The position numbers and the translations under genes are program-made. This document shows, piece after piece, positions 21,666-32,317 of a DNA stretch of 64,000 nucleotides (the first letter of the stretch is position 1; every line of letters starts with the position of its first letter). The stretch is from assembly GCA_947579665.1 (NCBI GenBank), contig CANPUZ010000058.1, forward strand, positions 496,001 through 560,000, written 5' to 3'. The notes beneath the pieces were generated by a model that made no database searches, had not been told where the DNA came from, and was given only the letters and a program-made list of their open reading frames with translations. Origin of the DNA: Sympetrum striolatum (taxonomy: Eukaryota > Arthropoda > Insecta > Odonata > Libellulidae).

Positions 21666-22393
21666 ATTGATAGAAAGTTAGTTTAATGAGTTTTAATGCT
21701 GCCCAAATAAGTGCAGTTTTTGCGATAATTTTTCGAAAGGAAGGGGGAAATTTGTAACTGCTGCTCAGCGCAGCAAGACGTCAAGCCTAAGGGAATTTTC
21801 GCGTAGAAATAAAGCGAAGGCTTCAGGAAATGACTTAATACTTCCGTAGAAAGTGGGCTTGATCATTCTCAATATCGATATGATTTAGGTAAATTTGTAT
21901 ACCATATTTTTCGGGCAAAAAAGGGAAAATATTGTGGTCGAGTCAGAAATGGTATGACGACCTTATTCATTTTCTAAACTCACTATTCAAACAAAATTAA
22001 TTACATCGTATAAATAGGACTATTAGCAGACGTTTTATAAAGTTCAAAATCGGTCAAACTTTTGCGATATCATAATGAAAACAATTGGGCAATTTTATTC
22101 GGGCAATTGATAAAATTAGCATTAGAGAATCAAGAAATAGAAGAAATTAACTCAGGAAGAAACAGTTGGAAAGGAGATTAAATGAGGTTTAATATCAGTG
22201 CAAATAACTGCAAATATTGCTGTGTTATAGAGATAAAAATGGGTTAATTATGTTAGTTTGCCGGAAAAAATGGAACTTCGGACAGCGTAATAGATTTTTG
22301 AAGTGAAGTATTTGCCTCGTAAACTTGAGGGAGGCACCGATGGATGTAGAATATAGTGAGGGATTTATTTCAGCTAATGCAAGTGTTCCGTTA

Positions 22394-23510
22394 TCTATTA
22401 TATATAGACGTTTCTCCGGATATACCTCACTCACTCACTCATTCATAGGGGATCAAAATTCTAACCATCTTCCACAAGTGCGACTGATTTGAAATTTTTA
22501 CGACGTACAGGCCATAACGTGTGAAAGTCAGTAGGAAAGCGATTTTGTACCTCAGTGTCATGGGTTCGATTCCAGAAGGCCCCAAAGTCACGATTTTCTC
22601 CATAAAGATACATTGTGGGGATTTTCCAAAAATTTTTTTGAGTCACTTCCCGCCGTAGTAGAGAGTTGAAATTCGAGGTATCGCTGGAAACCGTGTGTAT
22701 CCGACGAAAACCATTAAGACATCATCGAAGATTATCCTTGGTTCGACGCTAGGTCAGGGCAAATATTCTCCCATTTAATTTACATTGCGATTTTTAAGAT
22801 TTTTTTAAATCACTTCCCGATAAGATAGAAAATTGAAACTCGGCACGTGGATAGAGATCATGAATATATTATATAACCGAATTTTAACAATTCGCTATTG
22901 GTCCTTGGTTCGATCCCAGAGGGCCATTTACATTCCTCAATGCATTTCTTATGGAGATAACGGAAACAAATTTTATGTACTTCCCTGCATGATATCGACT
23001 TCAAACTTATGATATTATATTAGTATGATATTAGGTGAAGTTGTAACAAGTCATTCTGTGCATTCACAGATGCCAATATGTCCTGGGTTCGACACCAGGC
23101 GTCTCTAAAATTAGTAACTGTAACGATTTTTAAGAATTTATTTTAACCCGTTCCCGATAATATAGAAACTTAAGACTTGGCATATAAATAAAGATCATAT
23201 ATACATTTCAATTACGTGTTTTAGATTTCATTGATCGTCCTTGGTTCGATCCCAGAAAGCCATTTTTATTTTTAATAAAAAGTTTTATTTCAGGACTTTC
23301 CCGGTTTGATATGGACTTCAAACTTTGCATTTAATAAGATCAGGTCCTAACACGTTATAATGTCTATTCGCATCTGCCAATAGGTCCTGGGTTCGACACC
23401 AGGCGTCTACAAGAACTAGAAATTGCTACGATTTATAAGATTTTTTTAAAACCCCTACACGAAATAACATTGAAACTCGAATTTTGACGTGTGAATAAAG
23501 ATTATAAATA
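22394..23510 (+). mobile_element. HelE-type element, diverged subfamily, six T-arm-like modules
   Basis: Starts A|TCTATTATATATAGACGTTT then CTCCGG, the HelE 5' end with the Helitron-type TC after A. Palindromes around TTCGATNCC or TTCGACNCC are centred near 22567, 22745, 22912, 23091, 23247 and 23395. Modules alternate: one has CAATATGTCCTGGGTTCGAC before a CACCAGGCGTCT, the other GTCCTTGGTTCGATCCCAGA. The 3' terminus is not located. It abuts the right end of the satellite array. Confidence 0.65.
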
Positions 23511-24120
23511 CATTTCATTTGATTGCAACGTTTACTCATACATTTGGGCGTATCACGAAAATCGTTATAAGAAATTCAAAATTTCAATTGGATAAAAAGA
23601 TGTTGCCTTGCTCACATATTTACCCAAACATATTTCCAGTCGGATTTAAACATATTTATGTCTCTCGCAATGGGACAATAAGTTTGATTTTTCTTTTCAA
23701 AAACGAAGATTTTCATTTTTTTAAATACAAAGCAAATTTTTGTGCTTCTTAAATTAGACAATCGCCATTTTTCGCTGTTATATTTCTAAATCCGTATCCG
23801 ATTTTATAAATGGGAATCTTTGCTTAATACTCCGCCGTGCAATTGCCACGTTTTGAACCAAATTTAGGAAGATTAAATCTAATTAAATGATTAAGGAGCG
23901 TGTTTTAGCGAAACAAATTGGAGATATTTCCAGTGAAAAGATAAGCAACACGGATTATGATAATAAATGAATTCTATATACGAAATTTGTTTCTCTAATA
24001 ATTCGGGAAAACAAAGTTAAGGACCCTTTGATTTCATTTCGCAAGTTGAGCATATAAATTAGGAAGGCGATTGAAATACAGGTGACTTCTTTTCGTTTTA
24101 GCGAAGTAAAATTCTTTGCA
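23511..24120. other. Unassigned AT-rich sequence
   Basis: Open frames of 74-77 codons on both strands without recognisable motifs. No repeat partner seen in the window. Confidence 0.3.
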
Positions 24121-24180
24121 TCTACATCTACATTGTTCTGAATTGTTAAGCAGTAAGGCAAAGAGCAAAGTGGATACAAA

Positions 24181-24560
24181 TCTACATCTACATTAATACC
24201 CTACAGGCCGCCTTTCTGCGTGTGGCAGGGGATGCAAACACCAGTTGAATCTAAACTACTTCCTTATTCGGTTATTGTATCGTTCGCGGAAAGAATGAAT
24301 TTTTAAAACGATTCGTCCTAGCATCTATTTCTCTTAACTTCATTATCGGATTGGTAGCAGGGGGGATACCGATCGTATCTTCTGATAATGTAGTTTCCCT
24401 GAATTTATCAACCAATCGCAGCTTCCGATCTCCTTTCTTTCAAGGATAATTCCCAACCTACTTACTTCCCAACCTTTGATGTGTTCATGGAAGTTAATAA
24501 GACACTGAGAGTAGCAATTAGTTGATGGCTGCTTAAACTTCATTTTGTCATTGGAAAACA
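24181..24560 (-). mobile_element. 3' end of a CR1-like retrotransposon
   Basis: On the plus strand TCTACATCTACATTAATACC then TGCGTGTGGCAGGGGATG is the inverse of the CR1-type tail, with a TGTAGATG-type terminal repeat. 24343-24561 is a 72-codon minus frame with SRLGIILERKEIGSCDWLIN, also found (as LGILERREIGSCDWLINSGK) in the copy at 59361-59770, so the two share a source. 5'-truncated. Confidence 0.75.
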
Positions 24561-24899
24561 AAGGACGATAGCATTAAAACAAATATGTTTCGCCTTCTAT
24601 CATTTAGTCTAGTCATCTTGCGCAATTTACCGTCAAAGACGAAACGAAATTCGTCGTAAACAGGAGTAATTGTTACTGCAGATGAAATCCGATGAACATA
24701 TCTACGAATTCCTAAAAGTTAGTCGTTTTAACGCTCTCTGGTTATCGATAACGTACGTCGCAGTCATTGACGCAGCATTAAAAGCAGTTTTACGACATTA
24801 TTCATCCTTTTAGTTCATTAACTTGTTTATCGTCCGTAAAAAACTGTAGTCCATCGAGTTTAAATAGGTATAGCTTCCAGTAGAGTACACCGATATTAA

Positions 24900-25476
24900 C
24901 CCTTCCTTGACTGTAACCGAAAACTTCCAAAAACAGCGGTGCGGGGTACTCGGCTACCCCAACGCTTTCTTCGCGAATATTACGTTGTTTTTTTTTGTTT
25001 TCCTTTTACTTAACCTTTCAATTATGTTTAGAAATACAGTACTGATTATTTTGTTGTGATTATCTTTCATTTTTTTGGAGGTAGCGTTAGAGTTGATGGC
25101 TATAATATTACGTCAGGCACACCCGAAAACATCCCTTTAAATGAGATGATGATGTGATATAATTACTGTTAATGCAATAAATAATGAATCAATTAATAAT
25201 CCGTAACAAAGGGTGTTTGAATTGCCACAATCACACGACATTGCGTATAGCAGTCCAAGCGAAAGTGGCTGTTCGGGGTGCTTTGGTACCCCATTCGAAA
25301 ACTAAAGATATTTCTGAAACGAGTCTGCCAAACGAATTTCTTTCAATTTCATAACATAAAAGAAACATTGATGCACGAATATATGCAATGAGAAACATGT
25401 GTGGTGAAAAATAAAACTTTTCTATTGAATTTAGCCATTTTGGGGTCCTCCAGTACCCCGCACCGTTTAGGAAGGA
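24900..25476. mobile_element. piggyBac-like MITE, copy 1
   Basis: The left end is TTAA (24896-24899) followed by CCCTTCCTTGAC; the right end is the inverse, CACCGTTTAGGAAGGAG. Subterminal GCGGGGTACTCGGCTACCCC and its inverted partner CCAGTACCCCGCACCG lie just inside each end. CCC ends next to TTAA are the hallmark of piggyBac-group elements, though the right TTAA is not preserved. About 577 bp, no coding sequence. The second copy is at 29909-30473. Confidence 0.65.
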
Positions 25477-25489
25477 GGTTTGGAATGAA

Positions 25490-25909
25490 AATTAACGTAG
25501 AACGCAGCGTAAAACCATAGATTAAGGAACTCCTTACTCTATGGTAGAAAGCAACGTAATACGCAACGCAGAACGCAGCGTAAAACGTAACGTACTACGC
25601 AACGCAGAACGCAACGTACTACGCAACGCAGAACGGAGCGTAAATCGTAACGAACTACGCAACGTAATACGCAACGCAGAACGGAGTGTAAATCGTAACG
25701 AACTACGCAACGTAATACGCAACGCAGAACGCAACGTAAAACGTTCCGTAAAATGCAACGTGTATAAACGGTATTTCAAGTTCAATCACAGTCAATATTT
25801 TTTAAACAAAATTTAAAATTAAATTCGGTGATTTTTGGAGGGGAAATCCACTGGTTTAGTAATAATGATGACATATCCCCCGTTGAAAATCGTGGGGCAC
25901 TTCAGCTAG
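25490..25909 (+). mobile_element. Helitron-like element, 3' end with a CTAG terminus
   Basis: The 3' end reads ATCCCCCGTTGAAAATCGTG then GGGCACTTCAGCTAG|T, ending at 25909. CCCCCG and CGTGGGG can pair as the 3' hairpin, and GGGCACTTCAGCTAG is the terminus shared by HelA (215, 26270, 57134). The 5' border is unknown; I place it before the minisatellite, which seems to be part of the element. Confidence 0.55.
25500..25765 (+). repeat. Minisatellite of ACGCAACGTA-type 10-bp units
   Basis: About 26 imperfect units of the form ACGCAACG(T/C)A, with a higher-order repeat of roughly 60 bp (GAACGGAGYGTAAATCGTAA then CGAACTACGCAACGTAATAC). Because the unit has no stops in some frames, arginine-rich open frames appear on both strands. 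These are artefacts. Confidence 0.85.
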
Positions 25910-26269
25910 TTTATAATATCAGTGAAACATCACCTGGGATCCATCAAAGCATTCAAACGGATTGAAACGTCATATCGAAACCCGTTGAGTTGCTCCGTGG
26001 GAAGATGAAAGAGTTCCGAGGCGGTGTGGAGTTACAGGAAGCGGTGCATTGTGGGTAGGGGCCATTCATCCTAAAAAGAGCACCTTCTTCGAGATGAATG
26101 GGTGTCCATTTGAAAGCGTTGGGTGCCCGGTTGGCGGGCAATCTTATAAGGGTTAATTCTGTGCTTTCTTAGATCGGGTTTTTTTATTCCTTGAGAGAAT
26201 ATACTCGTAACTAAGTGTAAGGGGAATCCTCTCCCACCTGGCGGCCCCTGGTTCGAGATTATATCTATG
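25910..26269. other. Unassigned, GC-richer sequence between two Helitron ends
   Basis: Lies exactly between the 3' end of a plus-strand Helitron (25909) and the 3' end of a minus-strand one (26270). The content (GGGTGCCCGGTTGGCGGGC near 26125) is less AT-rich than the window. A 62-codon minus frame has no motif I know. It may be host DNA or captured sequence. Confidence 0.3.
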
Positions 26270-26540
26270 CTAGCAGAAGTGCCCGTCGAATCTCAGAGGG
26301 GCAATATAGAAATAGGTCGAATTCAAGTACTCGGTCATGTAAAGAGTAAATACCCTTTAATTATACACAACTTATATCCCATTCTGTTCTATACAGGAAA
26401 ATGCGTGGATTCAACAATGGGATCGGTCGTCAGGGGGATGAGTTGTTTACAATATCAAAAAATTGGGATATTTAACGCGTTTTTTGTCGAAAATCTCGTA
26501 ATTTCGACTCGGAAATAAAATTTCACGTAATCTGTATTCT
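26270..26540 (-). mobile_element. HelA Helitron fragment with its 3' end
   Basis: The minus-strand 3' end is CGGGCACTTCTGCTAG (26270-26285). TACCCTTTAATTATACACAA and CTTATATCCCATTCT are shared with 295-330, and GATTCAACAATGGGATCGGT with 358. The 5' half is missing after about 26540. Confidence 0.65.
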
Positions 26541-26644
26541 ATAGAAAGCTGTATTAATTTTAAAATATACCGCAGTAATTCGATTTCCAAATTTTCCAAT
26601 GATATCCTTATTCTACCCGTTCGATCAGATGAATAATATGTGAT

Positions 26645-26960
26645 CGTGTTGGAGTTGAGTCCAACAATCACCTTCGTCGTTAGGTAGTTGTTTATGCCCA
26701 TGAAATGACACGAATTTTTCGTCTTTTTTGTCTTTTTTCTCTCAATTTTGACTCGAATACGATATTCCACGACCGAAATAAGAATTTTTATTCAATTTAC
26801 TTTCTTTTAGTGTTCGTCTCGATTTCGTACGACCATTATTTCTGGTTTAATTCCGCAAAAGAAAAAATGTCTGCAATCGATCAAAACGAACTTTACGTGC
26901 ATTTCTTATGAGAGAGACGATCCGAGTCGTCCAGAGTCGAACCAAGGACACATAACCGGT
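26645..26960 (-). mobile_element. HelA Helitron fragment
   Basis: TTGGAGTTGAGTCCAACAAT to GTCGAACCAAGGACACATAA. Contains TTCGACTCGAATACGATATT-type and ATGTCTGCAATCGATCAAAA blocks, nearly identical to 14262-14550. No ends. Confidence 0.6.
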
Positions 26961-27905
26961 GCCTAGATCTGCCAAGTGGTGACGTAATTGACTCGTAATG
27001 ATTAGATTGATGGTTCGCTACAAGTCCAATAACATTTTCCTTAACTATTTCACTTCATTTTTCGAAGATAATCGTTTTGCGCCAGCAGATAGAGAAAGAT
27101 CGATAACATTTTAGTTCCAAATCGCGTTTATCCGAACAAACTCTTCCGAATTCACACGCCGAATACCACCGGAACCCATTACTTATTTGCTCGTGACTCC
27201 TCTTTAATAAACTCCTGTTCTTTCCCGCTGCCAAATAAGGCGGACTTTTTCTGCAATAACGCAAAATAGCTTTGTTATACAGCATTTAAAAACTTCCAGT
27301 TTTCAATCATACTTTGCAAAAGCATACTTTGGGGCCTTTTTAACACGTCAACACAATTTTATCGGTCAAAAACACGCTCATTCACAACCACATCAATAGC
27401 ATTCTACGTTTTACGGTCATATTTCGCGGTATTGACGCAATTCGGGGTGTTTAATTTCGGGACTTCGGTTCATCCGGAATTTTCGTTATCCGGCCGCCGT
27501 CCCGGTCATTTCCGATGAACGGGAGTTTACTGTATATTGTTGACAAATTCATAAGGTTTTTAAATTGGCCACCAAAGAGTTATTCAAGTAATCTTTTTTT
27601 TAAATCATCCTCAAAGATGTTGAGAAAATTCAAGACGTAAAATTACTTTTTGAAAATTGTAAAGTTTGATTCTGACCGAATGGAAGCAGCTGCGACGACA
27701 AATGACTCTGCGTTGATTAAAGCAACTGTTCAGTAAATTTAGAGATCTCTATTATTTACGTTAGCTACGACCGAAATAATCCATGACTCGAAAACGAAGA
27801 AGACACCCAAAATGATTTGATTAGTCCTAAAACAGCTCTGGGCTTCCAATTATAAATACTTTTTGGGACATCCAGCAAAAACATAAACGCTCAACATCCT
27901 ATCTG
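26961..27905. other. Unassigned sequence
   Basis: No recognised gene or repeat. A minus-strand frame of 76 codons at 27055-27285 has no known motif. Content is closer to average than the satellite DNA, so it may be host sequence. Confidence 0.3.
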
Positions 27906-28495
27906 AAAAATCTGATGTGGCCAGCACATGACTTTCTCCATATACATAAGATGTAAATATTTATTTACGGCAGTAATTTCGAACTCTATATTCCATCTAA
28001 ACTTGGAATTTGAGTTATTAATATTATATATTATTATCTTTTACGTCACAAACATTATAAATAATGTTTTTCGGGACATGTTCGATGAAAAAAGATGAAT
28101 TTGGCCTTTCGCCCATAGAGCCCACAAAGTACATGATCAGCAACTTCCGGTTTATCAGTATTTCACGAATAACTCCTACACAATCAGTGATAAAAAAATA
28201 TGTTTCATACAAAAGTTATAGTAAATTACATAATCTAAAACTTTTATAAATAATAGTATATACCTGAATATCACATTTATGGAGATATTTTGCAAAAACG
28301 GAAATGAGCTTTGATGAATAAAGCTCAACGTCCGGTCAAGCGATTTACGCCAAAAACTAATCAACTCTAACGACACCAACCAAAGTGCTATATATGAAAT
28401 TTGGTGTTGATCCGACAAATAGTTTTCATGTTAGAGCGCCCACAAAGTACATAATCAGCAACTTCCGTTTTATCAGTATTTCATGAAATATCTCG
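27906..28495 (-). mobile_element. RepC element, 5'-truncated
   Basis: Starts with AAAATCTGATGTGGCCAGCA then CATGACTTTCTCCATATACA, the inverse of the RepC 3' end. One and a half units follow, with ACTTCCGGTTTATC near 28145, ACGTCCGGTCAAGCG near 28329 (the ETS-type motif mutated) and ACTTCCGTTTTATC near 28461. It ends inside a unit at 28495 next to a Helitron piece. Confidence 0.75.
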
Positions 28496-28496
28496 C

Positions 28497-28625
28497 AAAA
28501 TATCGTAATCGAGTCGAATTTGAGAGAATTAAGACAAAAATGACGTTATTTGGTGTGATATTGTGTAGACAATTCCCTAACAACCAAAGTTGATTGTTGG
28601 AGTCTCCATAGGAATATTAATGGTA
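28497..28625 (+). mobile_element. HelA Helitron fragment
   Basis: AATCGAGTCGAATTTGAGAG then ACAATTCCCTAACAACCAAA and TTGATTGTTGGAGTC. Only the middle of the element is present. Confidence 0.5.
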
Positions 28626-28855
28626 AAGATAGGCTCATATGAAATGCATTGGAAGGAACTCTAGTACGATTAAATAGCATCCCAATCTAATTTAATTAAT
28701 GAGGAAATATTTGGAAAATTTGAAAATCGAATTGCTGGCATTTATTTTAGAATTAATACAGTTTTCTGTAAATGGTTTTAGTTTACCCTTTGCCAATTAA
28801 ATTTCCGAAAATGTGTGATATTCTTCTGAGTAATTTCTAAGCAATCATGCTACTA
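28626..28855. other. Unassigned AT-rich spacer
   Basis: Nothing recognisable. Confidence 0.3.
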
Positions 28856-29716
28856 CAATGGGGTGTAACGTAAAAACTATTGGTCGTATCAATACCAAAA
28901 TTCATATATAGTACTGTGGTGTGTGCTGTCAGAGTTGATTAGTTTTTGGAGTAAATCCGTTAACCGGAAGTCGAGCTTTATTCATTAAAGCTCATTTCCG
29001 GTTTTCAAAATATCTGCATAAATATGATATATAGGTATATTAAATTACTCATAAAAGTTTTAGATAATAATATTTACTATAACTTTTGTATTAAACATAT
29101 TTTTGTATCACCGGTTGATTAGGAGTTATTCGAGAAATACTGATAAAACGGAAGTAGCTGTTATGTACTTTGTGGGCGCTCTAACATGAAAATAATTCAT
29201 TGTATCAACACCAAATTTCATATATAACACTGTGGTGTGTGTTGTCAGAGTTGATTAGTTTTTGGAGTAAATCGGTTAACCGGAAGTCGAGCTTCATTCT
29301 TCAAAGCTCATTTCCGGTTTTCAAAATATCTCCATAAATATGACATTTAGGTATATACTATTATTCATAAATGTTTTAGAAAATAAAATTTACTATAACT
29401 TTTGTATGAAACATATTTTCGTATCACTGATTGTTTAGGAGTTATTCATGAAATACTGATAAACCGGAAGTTGCTGATTATGTACCTTGTGGGCGCTCTG
29501 GGCTCTAATGGCGAAAGGCCAAATTCATCGTTTTTCATCATTCATGTCCCGAAAAACATTATTTATAATTTTTATGACGTAAAAGATAATAATATATAAA
29601 TTAATCACTCATCTTCCAAGTTTAGATTGAATATGGAGTTCGAAATTACTGTCGTAGATAAATATTTACATCTTATGTATGGAGAAAGTCATGTGCTGGC
29701 CACATCAGATTTTTTA
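28856..29716 (+). mobile_element. RepC element, lacking its 5' hairpin
   Basis: Starts at GTAACGTAAAAACTATTGGT. Two units, with ACCGGAAGTCGAGC near 28960 and 29279 and ACCGGAAGTTGCTG near 29463; the equivalent site near 29147 is AACGGAAGTAGC. The 3' block ends TGGCCACATCAGATTTTTT at 29716. A 65-codon frame inside it comes from the repeat. Confidence 0.8.
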
Positions 29717-29908
29717 AATTGTGGTGCGTCAACATCTACGGTCATTCGGCACCATTTGCTGGTATAAATCAGGTCATACCTCCATTTTACTGTGGTCTGT
29801 GGCTGAAATTTGAGCTCCATTAATTCTTTGTTTTATATGTTTTTAAAGTTTATTTAACCCTGCAAAATGAAGGAGATATTTGGTACTTTTTCCACAAAAA
29901 TTATTTAA
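29717..29908. other. Unassigned spacer
   Basis: Between RepC and the MITE. No feature seen. Confidence 0.3.
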
Positions 29909-30473
29909 CCCTTCCTTGACAGGGCCCTGAAAACTTCGAAAACAGCGGTGTGGGGTACTCAGGTACCCCAACGCTTTCTTCGCGAATATTACGTCCTTTT
30001 TTGGTTTTTCTTTTACTTGACCTTTCAATTATGTTTAGATATACAGTACTGATTATTTTATTGAGATTATCTTTTATTTTTCTTTGAGGTAGCGTTAGAG
30101 TTGATGGCTATAATATGACGTCAGGCACACCCGAAAACATCCCTTTAAATGAGATGATGATGTGATATAATTACTGTTAATGCGATAAATAATGAATCAA
30201 TTGAAAGGGTGACTGAATTGCCACAATCACACGACGTTGCGTATAGCAATCCAAGCGAAAGTGGCTGTGCGGGGTACTTAGGTACCCCATTCCAAAAACT
30301 AAAGGTATTTCGGAAATAAGTCTGTAAAACGAATTTCTTTTGATTTCATAATATAAAAGAAACATCGATGCACGAATACATGGAATGAGAAACATGTGTG
30401 GTTGAAAATAAAACCTTTCTATCGAATTTAGCTATTCTGGGGTCCTCCAGTACCCCGCACCGTCGAGGAAGGG
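29909..30473. mobile_element. piggyBac-like MITE, copy 2
   Basis: TTAA at 29905-29908, then CCCTTCCTTGAC; the right end is CACCGTCGAGGAAGGG (to 30473). Collinear with 24900-25476 throughout, for example CTTTCTTCGCGAATATTACG, TTAGAGTTGATGGCTATAAT and AGGCACACCCGAAAACATCC. The right flank is GAAA, not TTAA, so the target duplication is not intact. Confidence 0.7.
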
Positions 30474-30489
30474 GAAATGGGTTCACTAT

Positions 30490-30945
30490 CGTCTCCTAGC
30501 ACTGCAGCTAAGTCCGATCCCAACGAGCTTTGGATGGTACGATATTTATCGCAGTTCGATATGATACGTTCGATAGTAACTGGGCTGTATCGCAGCATCT
30601 TCTCTTGCGATAGAAGGTGCGAGTGTGCTACTGTGCCCTAGTCTAGTGACCGCCACTTCCTCTCCTCGGCTGCCTCTTATTGACCTTATTATTGATCTTA
30701 TTATCTCGCGAAAGGGTTTGATGGAACGCAACCTGCTGTTTTTAGAGATTTCTCCAAGTTTTCGTCCATAGCTCTTTCCTGAAATAGCTTTCCGGAGATT
30801 GGCCGTCGAAAGTAACCTGCACAGAGTCCGGTATAGAGATACCCAAAGCCTCCTTTGCGGCTGTATCCGCTCTTTTGTTCCCCGAAATTCCTACGTGTCC
30901 TGGAACCCATCAAAATTTGATATCAATATCAATTGTTGCATAGCG
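30490..30945 (-). pseudogene. RNase H domain relic of a non-LTR retrotransposon
   Basis: Minus strand from 30910: WVPGHVGISGNKRADTAAKE, the C-terminal motif of retroelement RNase H (conserved His and the GNxxAD Asp). Further on, a shifted frame gives EEVAVTRLGHSSTL, which resembles the EVxLTRLRIGHTxLTH block that follows RNase H in I/Jockey-group elements. At least one frameshift separates the two, and the N-terminal part of the domain is lost. This is a different LINE from the YADD relics, which show no RNase H. Motif identity is strong; clade is inference. Confidence 0.75.
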
Positions 30946-30954
30946 ATGTAAGAG

Positions 30955-31280
30955 TATATATCCTGGACGACTCGAATCGTCTCTCTCATAAGAAATGCAC
31001 GCAAAGTTCGTTTTGATCGATTGCCGACGTTTTTTCTTTCGCGGAATCAAACCAGAAATAATGGTCGTACGAAATCGAGATGAACACCAAAAGATAGGAA
31101 ATTGAATGAAGATTCTTATTTCGGTCGTGGAATATCGCATTCGAGCCGAAATTTAGAGAATTCAGGCAAAAAAGACGAAATATTCGTGTGATTCCGTGGG
31201 CGTAAACAACTCCCTAACGACGAAGGTGATTGTTGGACTCTCGTACGAATATAAATGGGTAAGATAGGCTCATAAGAATT
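30955..31280 (+). mobile_element. HelA Helitron fragment
   Basis: GGACGACTCGAATCGTCTCT to CTCCCTAACGACGAAGGTGA then TTGTTGGACTCTCGTACGAA. Subfamily of 14262-14550 in the opposite orientation. It lies directly upstream of the RNase H relic. No ends. Confidence 0.6.
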
Positions 31281-32317
31281 GTATTTGGAAGAAGAGACGA
31301 CATTTTAAAGGCAATAAAACCATGAGTAAACATGGGAAATTGAAATTAAGGTATTTTGTTTTACGAATAATGTAAATTTGACTTTATGAATTCAATTGCT
31401 AGTTATCAATGCTTCCCATAAACATGGAAATTGGTGGATTATTCAACCACTCTAAACCATTTCCCTCTGCGACCAATACTTCGCGAGTTCTACGCAAAGA
31501 GGCATCTGCATTGCCGCCGTTTCCGATGGGTTTCCCGAAATAACTTCCTAAAAAGGTAACTTACTTATATACAAATACCAAAAAAAGTTTCAGACAAGTC
31601 AATTATCCACAACTTTTGCCCGAAAGATTCTTCTCTATGGCCAATATTTATGAGAAAGATTTCATGCACGCAGCATGCGATGTCTTCCTTAGTTTTTCGT
31701 GAATATCTTACTATACAAGATACATAGAAATGTTTACAGAAGTTCAATAAAAGGTGGTCGCTCTTAAACTTTTAGAAAAGCTTTTTCAAATGTTCCCACG
31801 TTTGTCTGCGTCTCCACAGCATATATTTGTTCATTGAAATTTCCATTATCACTTCTTCAATATTTATTTTAAGTGGGCTTACATTCTAAATTTATTCTTA
31901 TAGATAAACTCAGGAGCTCAAGAAGTCCTTAGATCGTCAATGGGTTGTTCACTATCTCGAAATTTTAACAAAATCTTCGTGATTTGATCAACATCGTTAC
32001 CATTTCAATTGTTATTCAATGACCAACATTAGAATCAATCAATTTAACGATTTCTTCAGGGGGTTGACTCCTCTTCAAGCGACTAATCTAATACTCTTCT
32101 AATATCTAATTAAATCATCATCGCAAACCAATTCACAAAAGATGACCTGCCAAAGGGTTTTGTCTGCAGAATATACTCAACTTTATTTGCATTTCTTGCT
32201 GTCGCAATGTTCTCGAGGATAGAATTTGGTGAATGTTTATGATATGATCGATGTTGTTCTTTTCTTCATGTCTAATTACCAACAACTTTCATACGAAGGG
32301 CAGTGTCGTTGTTATTT
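31281..32317. other. Mostly unassigned AT-rich sequence
   Basis: Only 31915-31980 is recognisable: AGGAGCTCAAGAAGTCCTTA then GTCAATGGGTTGTTCACTAT is a decayed HelA middle part. Nothing else supported. Confidence 0.35.

Larger units (their letters stand above)
18107..22393 (+). repeat. Degenerate satellite array, period about 190 bp
   Basis: Each unit carries TAATTGC(C/T)TC, GAGGCATCGATGGA-type, GGTTTAATATAAGTATGAAT, GCAAATATTGCG, TATAGTGCAAAATATGGG and AATAGATTTTTCAAATAAAG. The first landmark falls at about 18121, 18311, 18500, 18691, 19537, 19685, 19875, 20052, 20242, 20432, 20630, 20791, 21141 and, more weakly, out to 22310. Typical spacing is 177-198 bp, with some shorter. Units are well diverged, so the array is old. 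It is interrupted by a Helitron (18864-19440) and a RepD element (21165-21665). No coding sequence. Confidence 0.85.

Noticed and set aside
25534..25816. Overlapping Arg-rich open frames on both strands
   Set aside because: They lie wholly in the ACGCAACGTA minisatellite, whose unit lacks stops in these frames. The proteins are simple repeats of the DNA unit.
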